Shown piece by piece: positions 36,358 to 45,101 of a stretch of 64,000 nt of DNA; position 1 is the stretch's first letter, and each line of letters begins with the position of its first letter. Source of the DNA: Vibrio rumoiensis (GTDB lineage: Bacteria > Pseudomonadota > Gammaproteobacteria > Enterobacterales > Vibrionaceae). Under the pieces are notes generated by a model, which was not told where the DNA came from, ran no database searches, and saw nothing but the letters and a program-made list of their open reading frames with translations. The position numbers and the translations under genes are program-made. Where the stretch lies: assembly GCF_002218045.2 (NCBI RefSeq), contig NZ_AP018685.1, positions 310,001 through 374,000 on the forward strand, written 5' to 3'.

Positions 36358-36723
36358 ATGATGCAACATCAAGTGTTGGTTTACGGGACATTACGTCAAG
36401 GTGAGTCGAATCACCATTTATTATCTCACAGCCAATTTTTAGGCAAAGTTATCACGCAAGCGCAATTTCAATTATTTGATTTAGGGCCTTATCCTGCGGC
36501 GATAAAAGGTGAGCAAGCTTTAGTCGCAGAAGTTTATTTGGTTGATGACGAGACTATGAAGCAATTGGATATATTGGAAGATTATCCCCATGAATATGAT
36601 CGAGAGTTAATCAATACGCCATACGGACACGCTTGGATATATCTATATCAAAACAAAAGCTTATTGAAGAAAGTGCTGCATTCTGGTGATTGGTGTCAAC
36701 GTGGTGACCATTCTTTTGGCTAA
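36358..36723 (+). CDS. ytfP: YtfP-family gamma-glutamylcyclotransferase-like protein
   Basis: GGCT-like protein of 121 residues. VYGTLRQGESNHHLL at residues 9-23 is the family glycine loop and PYPAAIKGEQ follows. Enzymatic activity of bacterial YtfP is not established. Two ATGs in tandem follow AGGAAAGGAAG, so the start is known to within one codon. Third gene of the tamA-tamB-ytfP group, the E. coli order. Confidence 0.9.
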   Translation: MMQHQVLVYGTLRQGESNHHLLSHSQFLGKVITQAQFQLFDLGPYPAAIKGEQALVAEVYLVDDETMKQLDILEDYPHEYDRELINTPYGHAWIYLYQNKSLLKKVLHSGDWCQRGDHSFG

Positions 36724-36818
36724 AAAAGTGAACTGTCTTGTCGTTCAAGCGTATTTAACAGTACAGCAAATACGTTGTTATACTTAACAAGTCACCTTTA
36801 TTGCTAATGGAGACAGAC

Positions 36819-37196
36819 ATGAAACAGATAAATGTAATGAAACAAGCCCTCGCAATATTTGCGCTATTGGTTGTGGCGGGTTGTGCATCTCATCATAGCG
36901 ACACCCCAAACACTGCCGATAGTCAAGCATGGCAAAGTTATGGTGAGCAAACTGCCGCGAAAGGTTTGGTTGAACATAGCCAACATCAGCTTGCTAAAAG
37001 CTCGGCGAATTTAACGGATGAAGCTTATATGGCTTACCAAGAAGGTTATGCGACCGGACAAAAACAATATTGTAGCCAGAATGCTTCTTGGCTAGGTTCG
37101 ACCGGACAGGCGTATCGAGGTATTTGCGATAATATCGATCCGTTTTTCCGCCAAGATTATATGGCAGGAGTTCAGTCTCATGCCGGAGGAATGTAG
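36819..37196 (+). CDS. DUF2799 family lipoprotein
   Basis: Lipoprotein of 125 residues. The start at MKQINVMKQALAIFALLVVA, with GGAG upstream, puts the lipobox LVVAGC at about 17-22. The mature protein has DEAYMAYQEGYATGQKQYCS and a second Cys-containing stretch (GICDNIDPFFRQDY), the DUF2799 pattern. Function unknown. Stands alone before a strong bidirectional terminator. Confidence 0.8.
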   Translation: MKQINVMKQALAIFALLVVAGCASHHSDTPNTADSQAWQSYGEQTAAKGLVEHSQHQLAKSSANLTDEAYMAYQEGYATGQKQYCSQNASWLGSTGQAYRGICDNIDPFFRQDYMAGVQSHAGGM

Positions 37197-37220
37197 TGTT
37201 ACTACTCGCTATTCATCCAT

Positions 37221-37250
37221 AAAAAAAGAGCCCAGGACGGGCTCTTTTTT
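37221..37250. terminator. Bidirectional terminator between the DUF2799 gene and ppa
   Basis: AAAAAAGAGCCC and GGGCTCTTTTTT form a long perfect stem with a short loop and T runs on both strands. Confidence 0.92.
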
Positions 37251-37266
37251 CATCATGAAAAAACGC

Positions 37267-37794
37267 TTATTTTTGTGCGCGTTGGTGAGATTCTAGAATC
37301 TCTTTACGTGCTGATGCAACATCTTCCCAGCCATCGACTTTGACCCACTTACCTTCTTCAAGGTCTTTGTAACGCTCAAAGAAATGAGTGATTTGAGATT
37401 TTAATAACTCAGGTACATCGTTGATGTCTTGAATATGATCGTATTCTTTAGACAACTTGCTGTGCGGTACCGCAATTACTTTCGCGTCTTCACCTGACTC
37501 ATCGGTCATTTTAAGTACGCCAACCGGACGGCAACGAATCACAGAACCTGGCATGAGTGGAAAAGGTGTCGGAACCAATACATCTACTGGGTCACCATCT
37601 AGAGATAATGTGTCGTTCACATAACCATAGTTGCATGGGTAGAACATTGGTGCAGACATAAAGCGGTCAACAAACACTGCGCCGCTGTCTTTATCAACTT
37701 CATATTTAATTGGATCGGCATTCGCAGGGATTTCGATTACTACATATAAATCGTCTGGTAGTGATTTACCCGCAGGTACATTATTCAAGCTCAT
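37267..37794 (-). CDS. ppa: Inorganic pyrophosphatase (family I)
   Basis: Hydrolyses pyrophosphate, pulling biosynthetic reactions forward. The start at MSLNNVPAGKSLPDDLYVVI, with AAGGAAG upstream, gives 175 residues (E. coli 176). A 49-codon in-frame extension upstream has no family match. The active-site stretch DGDPVDVLVPTP carries the metal-binding aspartates; PCNYGYVNDTLSLDGDP is conserved. Confidence 0.97.
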   Translation of the reverse strand: MSLNNVPAGKSLPDDLYVVIEIPANADPIKYEVDKDSGAVFVDRFMSAPMFYPCNYGYVNDTLSLDGDPVDVLVPTPFPLMPGSVIRCRPVGVLKMTDESGEDAKVIAVPHSKLSKEYDHIQDINDVPELLKSQITHFFERYKDLEEGKWVKVDGWEDVASARKEILESHQRAQK

Positions 37795-37940
37795 TGGGCT
37801 TCCTTTCTCGGTTTCGCTATCTTGGGATAACTTAGATTTAAAATTAACGTTTTGATTATACCGTGACTTGTAATGGACTTGTAAAGAACTTGGGTAAAAT
37901 ATGCGAAGGAAATTATGGCTAGCTAGGGCGACAAGAAGCA

Positions 37941-37972
37941 AAAGATAAGAGAAATAGGTTCCTCTTATCTTT
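37941..37972 (-). terminator. Terminator after fbp
   Basis: AAAGATAAGAG and CTCTTATCTTT form a perfect 11-bp stem with a 10-base loop. On the minus strand T residues follow, placing it just after the fbp stop and before ppa. Confidence 0.75.
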
Positions 37973-37993
37973 ATCCCTTACAAAGGCAAGCGG

Positions 37994-39004
37994 TTATTCT
38001 GGATATTGCTCTAAAAAGCTTTCCACTTTATTTACCATCAGTGGTGAGCCAACCACAAAAGGAACCCGTTGGTGCAATTCGGTGGGTTTTAAATCTAGGA
38101 TGCGGTTTTTACCGTCGGTTGCTTTACCGCCAGCTTGCTCCATCAAAAAAGCCATCGGGTTACATTCATACAATAAACGCAGTTTACCATTTGGGTGACT
38201 TTCCGTGCTTGGGTAAAGATACACCCCGCCTTTTAATAAATTGCGATGAAAATCGGCTACCAAAGAACCAATATAACGCGAGGTATAAGGGCGATTATCT
38301 TCAGGCACATTTTCTTGGCAATATTTGATGTATTTTTTGATCCCAGTAGGAAAGCGAATGTAATTGCCTTCATTGATCGAATAGATGGTGCCAGTTTCAG
38401 GAATCATCATTTGTTCATGAGACAAACAAAAAACACCTAAGGATGGGTCATACGTAAAACCATGAACGCCATTGCCAGTAGTATAAACCAACATGGTCGA
38501 TGAGCCGTAAATGATATAACCGGCCGCAACTTGTTTATGGCCAGGTTGTAAGAAATCTTCCTCGGTAGGCGGCGTACCAATTGGAGAGACGCGGCGATAA
38601 ATAGAGAAGATGGTACCGACTGAAACGTTAACATCAATATTGGAAGAACCATCGAGTGGGTCCATCAATACGACATATTTGGCATTTTTATTGAGATCTT
38701 TATTAAAAGCGACCGCTTCATCTTCTTCTTCACTGGCCACGCCACACACCTGATCGCGCGCTTCTAGTGCCGCTTTGAATTTGTCATTGGCATACAGGTC
38801 GAGTTTTTGCTGTTCTTCTCCTTGAACATTTTCTGCGCCTACTGAACCGGTAATGTCGACTAATCCCGCTTTATTGATTTCACGGTTGACTATTTTGGCG
38901 GCCAATTTTATTGAGCCAAGTAAAGATGATAAATCACCACTTGCATGGGGAAAGTGATGTTGATTTTCTACGATAAATTCACCAAGCGTGCGCATGTTCG
39001 ACAT
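37994..39004 (-). CDS. fbp: Fructose-1,6-bisphosphatase class I
   Basis: Gluconeogenic enzyme making fructose 6-phosphate. The ATG at 39004 (MSNMRTLGEFIVENQHHF) has AAGGA at good distance and gives 336 residues (E. coli 332); a longer in-frame extension of 54 codons is rejected. Metal-binding motif DPLDGSSNIDVNVSVG, earlier ASEEEDE, and the substrate site region RYIGSLVADFHRNLLKGGVY are intact. It diverges from mpl, as in E. coli. Confidence 0.97.
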   Translation of the reverse strand: MSNMRTLGEFIVENQHHFPHASGDLSSLLGSIKLAAKIVNREINKAGLVDITGSVGAENVQGEEQQKLDLYANDKFKAALEARDQVCGVASEEEDEAVAFNKDLNKNAKYVVLMDPLDGSSNIDVNVSVGTIFSIYRRVSPIGTPPTEEDFLQPGHKQVAAGYIIYGSSTMLVYTTGNGVHGFTYDPSLGVFCLSHEQMMIPETGTIYSINEGNYIRFPTGIKKYIKYCQENVPEDNRPYTSRYIGSLVADFHRNLLKGGVYLYPSTESHPNGKLRLLYECNPMAFLMEQAGGKATDGKNRILDLKPTELHQRVPFVVGSPLMVNKVESFLEQYPE

Positions 39005-39282
39005 GATTTGTCCTTTTAAAGTGTCGTTAAGCGTAATAAAGCCTGTAAGGTTTAGGCTTATCGCATTGTAAGGTGGCAAACTTTTTAATGGTAATGAAGT
39101 AACTTGTGAAATTTCACAAATGTGACATTTGAAGTTTTCTAAAGGGTTACCTCGAAAATCAACCATACTTTTTCGCTGGTTTGAGGTACTATGCGGAATA
39201 ATCGTACATTTATTTATAGACCCTATGGGCTGTTGACTTCACAGGAGTCACAGCCCTTAGCATTTAGGTTGGAAACACTGTT

Positions 39283-40638
39283 ATGCATATTCATATTCTT
39301 GGTATTTGTGGCACTTTTATGGGTGGCGCTGCGGTTTTAGCTCGTCAGTTAGGGCATAAAGTCACGGGTTGTGATGCCAATGTTTATCCACCCATGAGTA
39401 CATTGCTTGAATCTCAAGGTATTGAAATTATTGAAGGGTTTGATCCTGAACAACTAAACCCTGCACCTGATTTGGTGGTGATCGGTAATGCGATGAGCCG
39501 TGGTAATCCATGTGTTGAATATGTATTGAACAATAACCTTAAATACACGTCTGGACCGCAATGGCTACAAGAGTTTTTACTGCATGATCGTTGGGTTCTG
39601 GCGGTTTCTGGCACTCATGGTAAAACCACCGCATCCAGTATGTTGTCTTGGATTTTAGAAGATTGTGGCTACGCACCGGGCTTTTTAGTCGGTGGCGTGT
39701 TGGGTAACTTTGGCGTGTCGGCCCGTTTAGGTGAAAGCATGTTCTTTGTGGTGGAAGCCGATGAATATGACAGTGCTTTTTTCGATAAGCGTTCTAAGTT
39801 TGTGCATTACCACCCACGTACATTGGTGATGAACAATTTAGAGTTCGATCATGCGGATATCTTCGATGATCTGGAAGCGATTAAGCGCCAATTCCATCAT
39901 TTAGTGCGTACAGTACCGGGCAATGGCCGAATTCTGTCACCAAGCAATGATGACGGCTTAAAAGATGTTATCAAGCGTGGTTGCTGGAGCGAATTAGAAT
40001 ACATTGGGGACGATGGCCATTGGAAAGCCGAGAAAGTGAAAAAAGATGGCAGTCACTTCCAAGTGTATTTAGATGGACAGCATCATGGCGATGTGGTGTG
40101 GGATTTAGTCGGCGATCATAATGTGAATAATGCTTTAATGGCGATTGCCGCCGCGCGTCATGTGGGCGTGACCCCCGATTTGGCTTGTGAAGCATTAGGC
40201 AAGTTCATCAATACTAAACGTCGTCTAGAGCTAAAAGGCGAAGTGAAGGGCATTAAGGTCTATGATGACTTTGCTCATCACCCAACCGCGATTGATCTCA
40301 CTTTAGAAGGTTTACGTAATAAAGTCGGTGATAGCAAAATTATTGCCGTATTTGAGCCTCGTTCAAGTACTATGAAAATGGGCGTGCATAAGAAGACGTT
40401 AGCCGCCGCCTTTAAACATGCAGATCAAGTCTGCCTATATCAACCAAGTAACATTCAATGGTCGGTAGAAGAGGTGGCTCAGCAATGCCCACAACCAAGT
40501 TATGTCGATGACAATATTGACAGTTTTGTCGAGCATATCGTGGCGCAAGCGCAAACAGGTGATCAGATCTTAGTGATGAGTAACGGTGGCTTTGAAGGGA
40601 TCCACGCCAAGTTATTACAAGCTTTACAGCAAAAATAG
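39283..40638 (+). CDS. mpl: UDP-MurNAc:L-Ala-gamma-D-Glu-mDAP ligase
   Basis: Murein-recycling ligase that attaches the salvaged tripeptide to UDP-MurNAc. It has 451 residues (E. coli 457). MHIHILGICGTFMGGAAVLA is the amino-terminal nucleotide-binding fold, and the ATP loop is SGTHGKTTASSM near residue 107. It lacks the extra features of MurC, and its position next to fbp confirms mpl. A long imperfect hairpin follows. Confidence 0.95.
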   Translation: MHIHILGICGTFMGGAAVLARQLGHKVTGCDANVYPPMSTLLESQGIEIIEGFDPEQLNPAPDLVVIGNAMSRGNPCVEYVLNNNLKYTSGPQWLQEFLLHDRWVLAVSGTHGKTTASSMLSWILEDCGYAPGFLVGGVLGNFGVSARLGESMFFVVEADEYDSAFFDKRSKFVHYHPRTLVMNNLEFDHADIFDDLEAIKRQFHHLVRTVPGNGRILSPSNDDGLKDVIKRGCWSELEYIGDDGHWKAEKVKKDGSHFQVYLDGQHHGDVVWDLVGDHNVNNALMAIAAARHVGVTPDLACEALGKFINTKRRLELKGEVKGIKVYDDFAHHPTAIDLTLEGLRNKVGDSKIIAVFEPRSSTMKMGVHKKTLAAAFKHADQVCLYQPSNIQWSVEEVAQQCPQPSYVDDNIDSFVEHIVAQAQTGDQILVMSNGGFEGIHAKLLQALQQK

Positions 40639-40653
40639 TAAAAAGATCATCAT

Positions 40654-40703
40654 AAGCAAAAAGATCATGGTAGGTATAAAGATCACTATGATCCTTTTGC
40701 TTT
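40654..40703 (+). terminator. Imperfect hairpin after mpl
   Basis: AAGCAAAAAGATCAT and ATGATCCTTTTGCTT pair with one mismatch across a 19-base loop, but no T run follows beyond TTT. Possible terminator or processing site before ubiX. Confidence 0.45.
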
Positions 40704-40734
40704 GAATTTGTCTCTTTTTATTGAGGGAAATATT

Positions 40735-41364
40735 ATGTCTCAATTGGTGGAAAAGAAGATCACGTTGGCGTTTACTGGCGCATCAGGTGCGCCTTATGGG
40801 TTGCGTTTGTTAGAGTGTTTGTTAGCCGCAGACTATACCGTTTATTTGCTCATCTCATCGGCTGCCCGTGTCGTGATGGCTACCGAGCATGATTTAAAAC
40901 TGCCAAGTGGACCGGAAGCTGCGCAAAAAGCGTTGGTTGAACATCTTAATTGTCGCAGTGAGAAATTGGTGGTTTGCGGTAAAGAAGATTGGTTTTCTCC
41001 GGTAGCATCAGGATCGGCTGCGCCAAAACAAATGGTGGTCTGTCCGTGCTCTGCGGGGAGTGTGGCTTCGATTGCTCACGGTATGTCGGATAACTTAATT
41101 GAACGTGCTGCCGATGTGGTAATGAAAGAGCGTGGGCAGCTTTTGCTGGTGGTACGTGAAACACCATTTTCGACGTTGCATCTAGAAAATATGCACAAGC
41201 TTTCGCAAATGGGTGTCACCATTATGCCGGCCGCGCCGGGCTTTTATCATCAGCCGAAAACCATTGAAGATTTAGTCGATTTTATGGTGGCGAGAATTCT
41301 TGATCATTTAGGTGTCGAGCAAGGTTTAGTGCCTCGTTGGGGTTATGATCAACGCTCTAGCTAA
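40735..41364 (+). CDS. ubiX: Flavin prenyltransferase UbiX
   Basis: Prenylates FMN to give the cofactor of the UbiD decarboxylase in ubiquinone synthesis. The ATG after GAGGGAAATATT gives 209 residues; an upstream in-frame ATG would add 11. LAFTGASGAPYGLRLLECLL is the FMN-binding amino region; PCSAGSVASIAHGMSDNLIERA and KERGQLLLVVRETPFSTLHL are family signatures. It stands alone before the thiamine locus. Confidence 0.94.
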   Translation: MSQLVEKKITLAFTGASGAPYGLRLLECLLAADYTVYLLISSAARVVMATEHDLKLPSGPEAAQKALVEHLNCRSEKLVVCGKEDWFSPVASGSAAPKQMVVCPCSAGSVASIAHGMSDNLIERAADVVMKERGQLLLVVRETPFSTLHLENMHKLSQMGVTIMPAAPGFYHQPKTIEDLVDFMVARILDHLGVEQGLVPRWGYDQRSS

Positions 41365-41428
41365 CATTATTGTTATTAATCGCGGAGAACTGCTCGCCTC
41401 CTGCTAAGCAACAACTTACAATTTATAT

Positions 41429-41472
41429 GCCCAAGTAACGTCAAGAGACGAGTCCCATAAGATTACTTGGCC
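41429..41472 (+). other. Nested hairpin upstream of the TPP riboswitch
   Basis: CCAAGTAA (41431-41438) pairs with TTACTTGG (41463-41470), and a second stem, CGTC/GACG with loop AAGA (41439-41450), sits inside. TG and CA flank it with one mismatch. It has no T run. Role unknown: it may end ubiX transcripts or belong to the thi leader. Confidence 0.5.
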
Positions 41473-41477
41473 ATACA

Positions 41478-41560
41478 ACTCATCGGGGTGCTGAATCATG
41501 TGATTTGGCTGAGATAACACCCGTGACCTGAACCAGATAATGCTGGCGTAGGAATTGAGT
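41478..41560 (+). promoter_or_regulatory. TPP riboswitch (THI element)
   Basis: Closing stem ACTCA/TGAGT, then CATCGGGGTGC, GGCTGAGATAACACCC and GACCTGAACC-GATAATGCTGGCGTAGG, the conserved thiamine pyrophosphate-binding core. It lies about 60 bases before the thiB start and reads in its direction, so thiamine transport is shut down when TPP is abundant. Confidence 0.96.
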
Positions 41561-41579
41561 AGGATTTGTTTCCTTTTCT

Positions 41580-41610
41580 CCTTATTCCCTGTGCCGCTCA
41601 CTAAATAAGG
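41580..41610 (+). promoter_or_regulatory. Riboswitch expression platform hiding the thiB ribosome-binding site
   Basis: CCTTATT (41580-41586) is perfectly complementary to AATAAGG (41604-41610), which contains the thiB Shine-Dalgarno. Pairing would block translation, so control is probably at initiation rather than by an intrinsic terminator. Confidence 0.65.
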
Positions 41611-41619
41611 ATTGATCTA

Positions 41620-42627
41620 GTGAACTTCACATCTAAAGCTATTACTTTTCTTTCGCTCTCTTGTATTGCCGCTTTGTCTTCTTCGGTAATGGCTGATCAA
41701 AAGCCTACCTTAACCGTTTATACCTACGATTCTTTTACCTCTGATTGGGGACCCGGTCCTAAAATTAAACAAGCTTTTGAAAGCCAGTGTGGATGCAACT
41801 TGAACTTCGTCGCCTTGGATGATGGCGGATCGGTGCTCAGTCGTATTCGTTTAGAGGGTAATAACACTAAGGCGGATGTCGTACTCGGGCTAAATAACAA
41901 CATTATGGCGCAAGCTCAGCAGACAGGGTTGCTTGCCAAGCATGATGTTGATACCTCTCAAGTGACTATTCCCGGTGGTTGGAATAACCCTTATTTTGTG
42001 CCTTTTGATTATGGATATTTCGCGTTTATCTATAACAAAACCAAAATGAACCATCCGCCGAAAAGTTTAAAAGAATTAGTGGAACGTGATGATTTCAATA
42101 TTATCTATCAAGATCCACGCACCTCGATTACCGGCCAAGGTCTATTACTGTGGGTGAAAGCGGTGTATGGCGATAATGCGGCGCAAGCTTGGCAGAAAAT
42201 TGCTGACAAAACCGTTACCGTGAGCAAAGGGTGGTCAGATTCTTACCCGATGTTTTTAAAAGGGGAGAGTGACATGGTGTTGTCTTATAGTACCTCTCCG
42301 GCTTATCACATTATTGCTGAAAATGATGATCGCTATGCTGCTGCTAATTTTTCAGAAGGCCAATACGCGCAAATAGAATTGGCAGCTAAAGTGGCAAGTA
42401 CCAAGCATCCTAAGTTGGCCGATGAGTTTATGCACTTTATCTTAACGGATGATTTTCAATCGGTAATGGCAACCGGTAATTGGATGTACCCAGTGACAGA
42501 CGTTAAATTACCAAAAGGTTATGAGCAATTAACGGTGCCAAACAAGATGTTGTCGTTAGAGCCAGAAGTGGTGGCTAAACAGTTGAAAGGTTGGACGCGA
42601 GAATGGCAAATGGCTTTGTCACAATAA
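41620..42627 (+). CDS. thiB: Thiamine ABC transporter substrate-binding protein
   Basis: Periplasmic thiamine/TPP-binding protein of 335 residues. GTG start after AAGGATTGATCTA. Signal peptide at about 1-25 (ending SSSVMA). The mature start LTVYTYDSFTSDWGPGPKIK matches the ThiB family, as do VLGLNNN and the GWSDSYPMFLKGESDMVLSY ligand region. It is first in thiBPQ under the TPP riboswitch. Confidence 0.95.
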   Translation: MNFTSKAITFLSLSCIAALSSSVMADQKPTLTVYTYDSFTSDWGPGPKIKQAFESQCGCNLNFVALDDGGSVLSRIRLEGNNTKADVVLGLNNNIMAQAQQTGLLAKHDVDTSQVTIPGGWNNPYFVPFDYGYFAFIYNKTKMNHPPKSLKELVERDDFNIIYQDPRTSITGQGLLLWVKAVYGDNAAQAWQKIADKTVTVSKGWSDSYPMFLKGESDMVLSYSTSPAYHIIAENDDRYAAANFSEGQYAQIELAAKVASTKHPKLADEFMHFILTDDFQSVMATGNWMYPVTDVKLPKGYEQLTVPNKMLSLEPEVVAKQLKGWTREWQMALSQ

Positions 42628-42685
42628 AAGCATAATAAGTACATGAATCGATTTTTATTTTTCAAGACGACAACAGGTTGGCAAC

Positions 42686-44275
42686 GTGGTTAATGTTTCT
42701 GTTCCTAAGCTCGGTATTGCGGTTGCGCTGACTATCGGTTTGTTTGTCTGCGCAACCATAGGGGCGTTGGTTCAGCACGCCCCTAGCTTGAATATCAGTT
42801 GGATTTTATCGGATCCTTATTATCGACATATCACTTTTTTTAGCTTTTATCAGGCGGTGTTTTCTACGTTACTGAGTGTTGGCTTCGCGATACCGGTGGC
42901 TCATGCGCTATCTCGACGAGAATTTATAGGTAAGTCGCTGTTATTAAAGCTGTTCGCTTCAACATTGGTATTGCCAGTGTTGGTTGGGGTATTCGGTATT
43001 TTAGCGATCTTAGGGAATAGTGGTTTAGTCGCCGAGGTATTTAAAGCCTTCGATGCGCGTTTGCCATTTTCGATTTACGGGCTAAATGGCATTTTAATTG
43101 CCCATGTCTTTTTTAACCTGCCTTACGCCTGTCGTTTGTTATTGCATGCCTTAGAGTCGATCCCTAATGAGCAACATAAATTGTGTTCTCATTTGGGAAT
43201 GAATGGATGGCAGAAGTTTTGCCAAGTTGAATGGCCACGCATGCGGCAGCAATTACCGCATGTTGCTGGCCTAGTGTTTATGTTGTGCTTTACCAGTTTT
43301 TCAACCGTCATGGCATTAGGTGGCGGGCCTAAATCCACCACCATTGAGCTGGCCATCTACCAAGCCATAAAGTTTGATTTTGATTTGCAAGCGGGGGCGA
43401 TTCTGGCGCTATGGCAAATGTTGTTATGTGGTGGGTTAAGTTTATTATTATTGCGTTTGGCCAAGACGTTGCCAGCCTCTACTCAGGCTAGTCAGCAAGT
43501 TTTACCACGATGGATAGATTCTCGCTCAGCGAAAATTTGGGATAGCATTTGGATCATGGCGGCAATATTGCTCGTTCTACCACCGTTGTTGATGGTGATA
43601 TGGCAAGGCTTGAATCCTCAATCATTAATGGTGCTACAAGATGCCAAGTTCTGGCAGGCGTTAATGGCCTCGCTTAAAGTGGCGACGCTAGCCAGTTCGC
43701 TTGCTTTAGTCATGGGCATTGCGATTTTATTAACGAGTCGAGCTTGGCACTTGAAAGGACGACGTCAGCGCGCTGGGCGTTTAGAATTGATGGGAACGAT
43801 TATTTTGGTCACCCCTGGGATTGTAATTAGTACCGGATTATTTTTATTGCTGCGTAATTACGTTGACGTCTTTAGTCTCGCTTTTGTGATGGTGATTTTA
43901 GTCAATAGTTTAATGGCGTTGCCTTACATTATTAAAACCTTGTCGCAACCGATGTTGCAAACCGCGCAGCAATATCAATTTTTATGTCAAAGCCTAGGCA
44001 TGATGGGCTGGACTCGTTTTAAAATGGTCGAGTGGAAAGCGCTTAACAAGCCAATTGCTCACGCCTTTGCGATCAGTTTTATGTTTTCGATGGGGGATTT
44101 AAGCGCAGTGGCACTGTTTGGTAATCAATCTTTTACGACTTTGCCTTTGTATTTATTTCAACTGCTTGGTAGTTATCAAATGCCAGCGGCAGCAATGGTG
44201 TCACTGTGTTTGTTGGTGTTTAGCGTCATCTGTTTTAGCTTGATTGATGTCGTGTTTAAACGAAGTAGTCGTTAA
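42686..44275 (+). CDS. thiP: Thiamine ABC transporter permease
   Basis: Inner-membrane permease of 529 residues made of two fused six-helix halves, the ThiP arrangement. Each half has an EAA-type cytoplasmic loop (CSHLGMNGWQKFCQVEWPRM near 165-185 and CQSLGMMGWTRFKMVEWKAL near 435-455) that contacts ThiQ. The start is GTG after AGGTTGGCAAC. It lies 58 bases after thiB and 13 before thiQ. Confidence 0.95.
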   Translation: MVNVSVPKLGIAVALTIGLFVCATIGALVQHAPSLNISWILSDPYYRHITFFSFYQAVFSTLLSVGFAIPVAHALSRREFIGKSLLLKLFASTLVLPVLVGVFGILAILGNSGLVAEVFKAFDARLPFSIYGLNGILIAHVFFNLPYACRLLLHALESIPNEQHKLCSHLGMNGWQKFCQVEWPRMRQQLPHVAGLVFMLCFTSFSTVMALGGGPKSTTIELAIYQAIKFDFDLQAGAILALWQMLLCGGLSLLLLRLAKTLPASTQASQQVLPRWIDSRSAKIWDSIWIMAAILLVLPPLLMVIWQGLNPQSLMVLQDAKFWQALMASLKVATLASSLALVMGIAILLTSRAWHLKGRRQRAGRLELMGTIILVTPGIVISTGLFLLLRNYVDVFSLAFVMVILVNSLMALPYIIKTLSQPMLQTAQQYQFLCQSLGMMGWTRFKMVEWKALNKPIAHAFAISFMFSMGDLSAVALFGNQSFTTLPLYLFQLLGSYQMPAAAMVSLCLLVFSVICFSLIDVVFKRSSR

Positions 44276-44288
44276 TTAATGAAGAAGA

Positions 44289-45014
44289 ATGACCATGTCT
44301 AATCGTGCTATTGAGATCCAAAACATTATTTATGATTATCAAAGCGAAACCTTTTACTTTGATTTACAGGTAGAACGTGGCTCTATTATGGCTTTGATGG
44401 GACCTAGTGGCTCAGGGAAATCCACCTTGCTCAGTTTAATTGCAGGTTTTATTGAACCCAAGCAAGGGGAGATTAAAGTCGATGGTTTGTCTGTGCTTGG
44501 TTTACAGCCTCATCAAAGGCCATTATCGATGTTGTTTCAAGAGCATAATTTATTCAGCCACTTAACGGTCAGGCAAAATATTGGACTTGGTTTGCATCCG
44601 GGTTTGAAATTAACCACTGAACAAAAACAGCAAGTCGAACAAGCGGCGCAGCAAGTCGGGATTGTGGAACTCTTGGATCGTCTACCTGAGCAGTTATCGG
44701 GTGGGCAACGGCAGCGGGTTGCGCTAGCAAGGTGCTTTGTTCAGCCCCATTCAATTTGGTTATTGGATGAGCCTTTTTCTGCGTTAGACCCAGTTTTACG
44801 TCAAGAGATGTTATCGCTGGTGGCCAGTTTAGCCAAAGAGCGCAATATCACCGTATTGATGGTGACGCATCATTTATCCGATGCCAAAGCGATTAGCAGT
44901 CATTTTGCGTTTATGGAGCAAGGTCGAGTGACTGAATGTGCCACCATCGATGCACTGACTCAAACTAGTGAAAATGCCCATCTACGCGCTTTTCTTCAAG
45001 CCAGTGGGGCTTAG
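44289..45014 (+). CDS. thiQ: Thiamine ABC transporter ATP-binding protein
   Basis: ATPase of 241 residues that drives thiamine import. Walker A is GPSGSGKST near residues 38-46, Q-loop FQEHNLFSHLTVRQNI, signature LSGGQRQRVALARC, Walker B IWLLDEPFSALDP. The start may be the first ATG or the one two codons later. Last gene of the thi operon; no clear intrinsic terminator is visible after it. Confidence 0.95.
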   Translation: MTMSNRAIEIQNIIYDYQSETFYFDLQVERGSIMALMGPSGSGKSTLLSLIAGFIEPKQGEIKVDGLSVLGLQPHQRPLSMLFQEHNLFSHLTVRQNIGLGLHPGLKLTTEQKQQVEQAAQQVGIVELLDRLPEQLSGGQRQRVALARCFVQPHSIWLLDEPFSALDPVLRQEMLSLVASLAKERNITVLMVTHHLSDAKAISSHFAFMEQGRVTECATIDALTQTSENAHLRAFLQASGA

Positions 45015-45101
45015 TGATTTTTCTAAAATTTCTGATGAGTTACTTACCGGGCTCTCTCTTTTTCGTACTTTAGATTCACAGAATATATTTTTTATCTTCT
45101 A

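Noticed and set aside
37795..37941. Amino-terminal extension of ppa
   Set aside because: The protein from MSLNNVPAG matches the full family length; the extension looks like untranslated leader.
39005..39166. Amino-terminal extension of fbp
   Set aside because: FBPase starts at MxTLGEF in the family and AAGGA precedes the chosen ATG.
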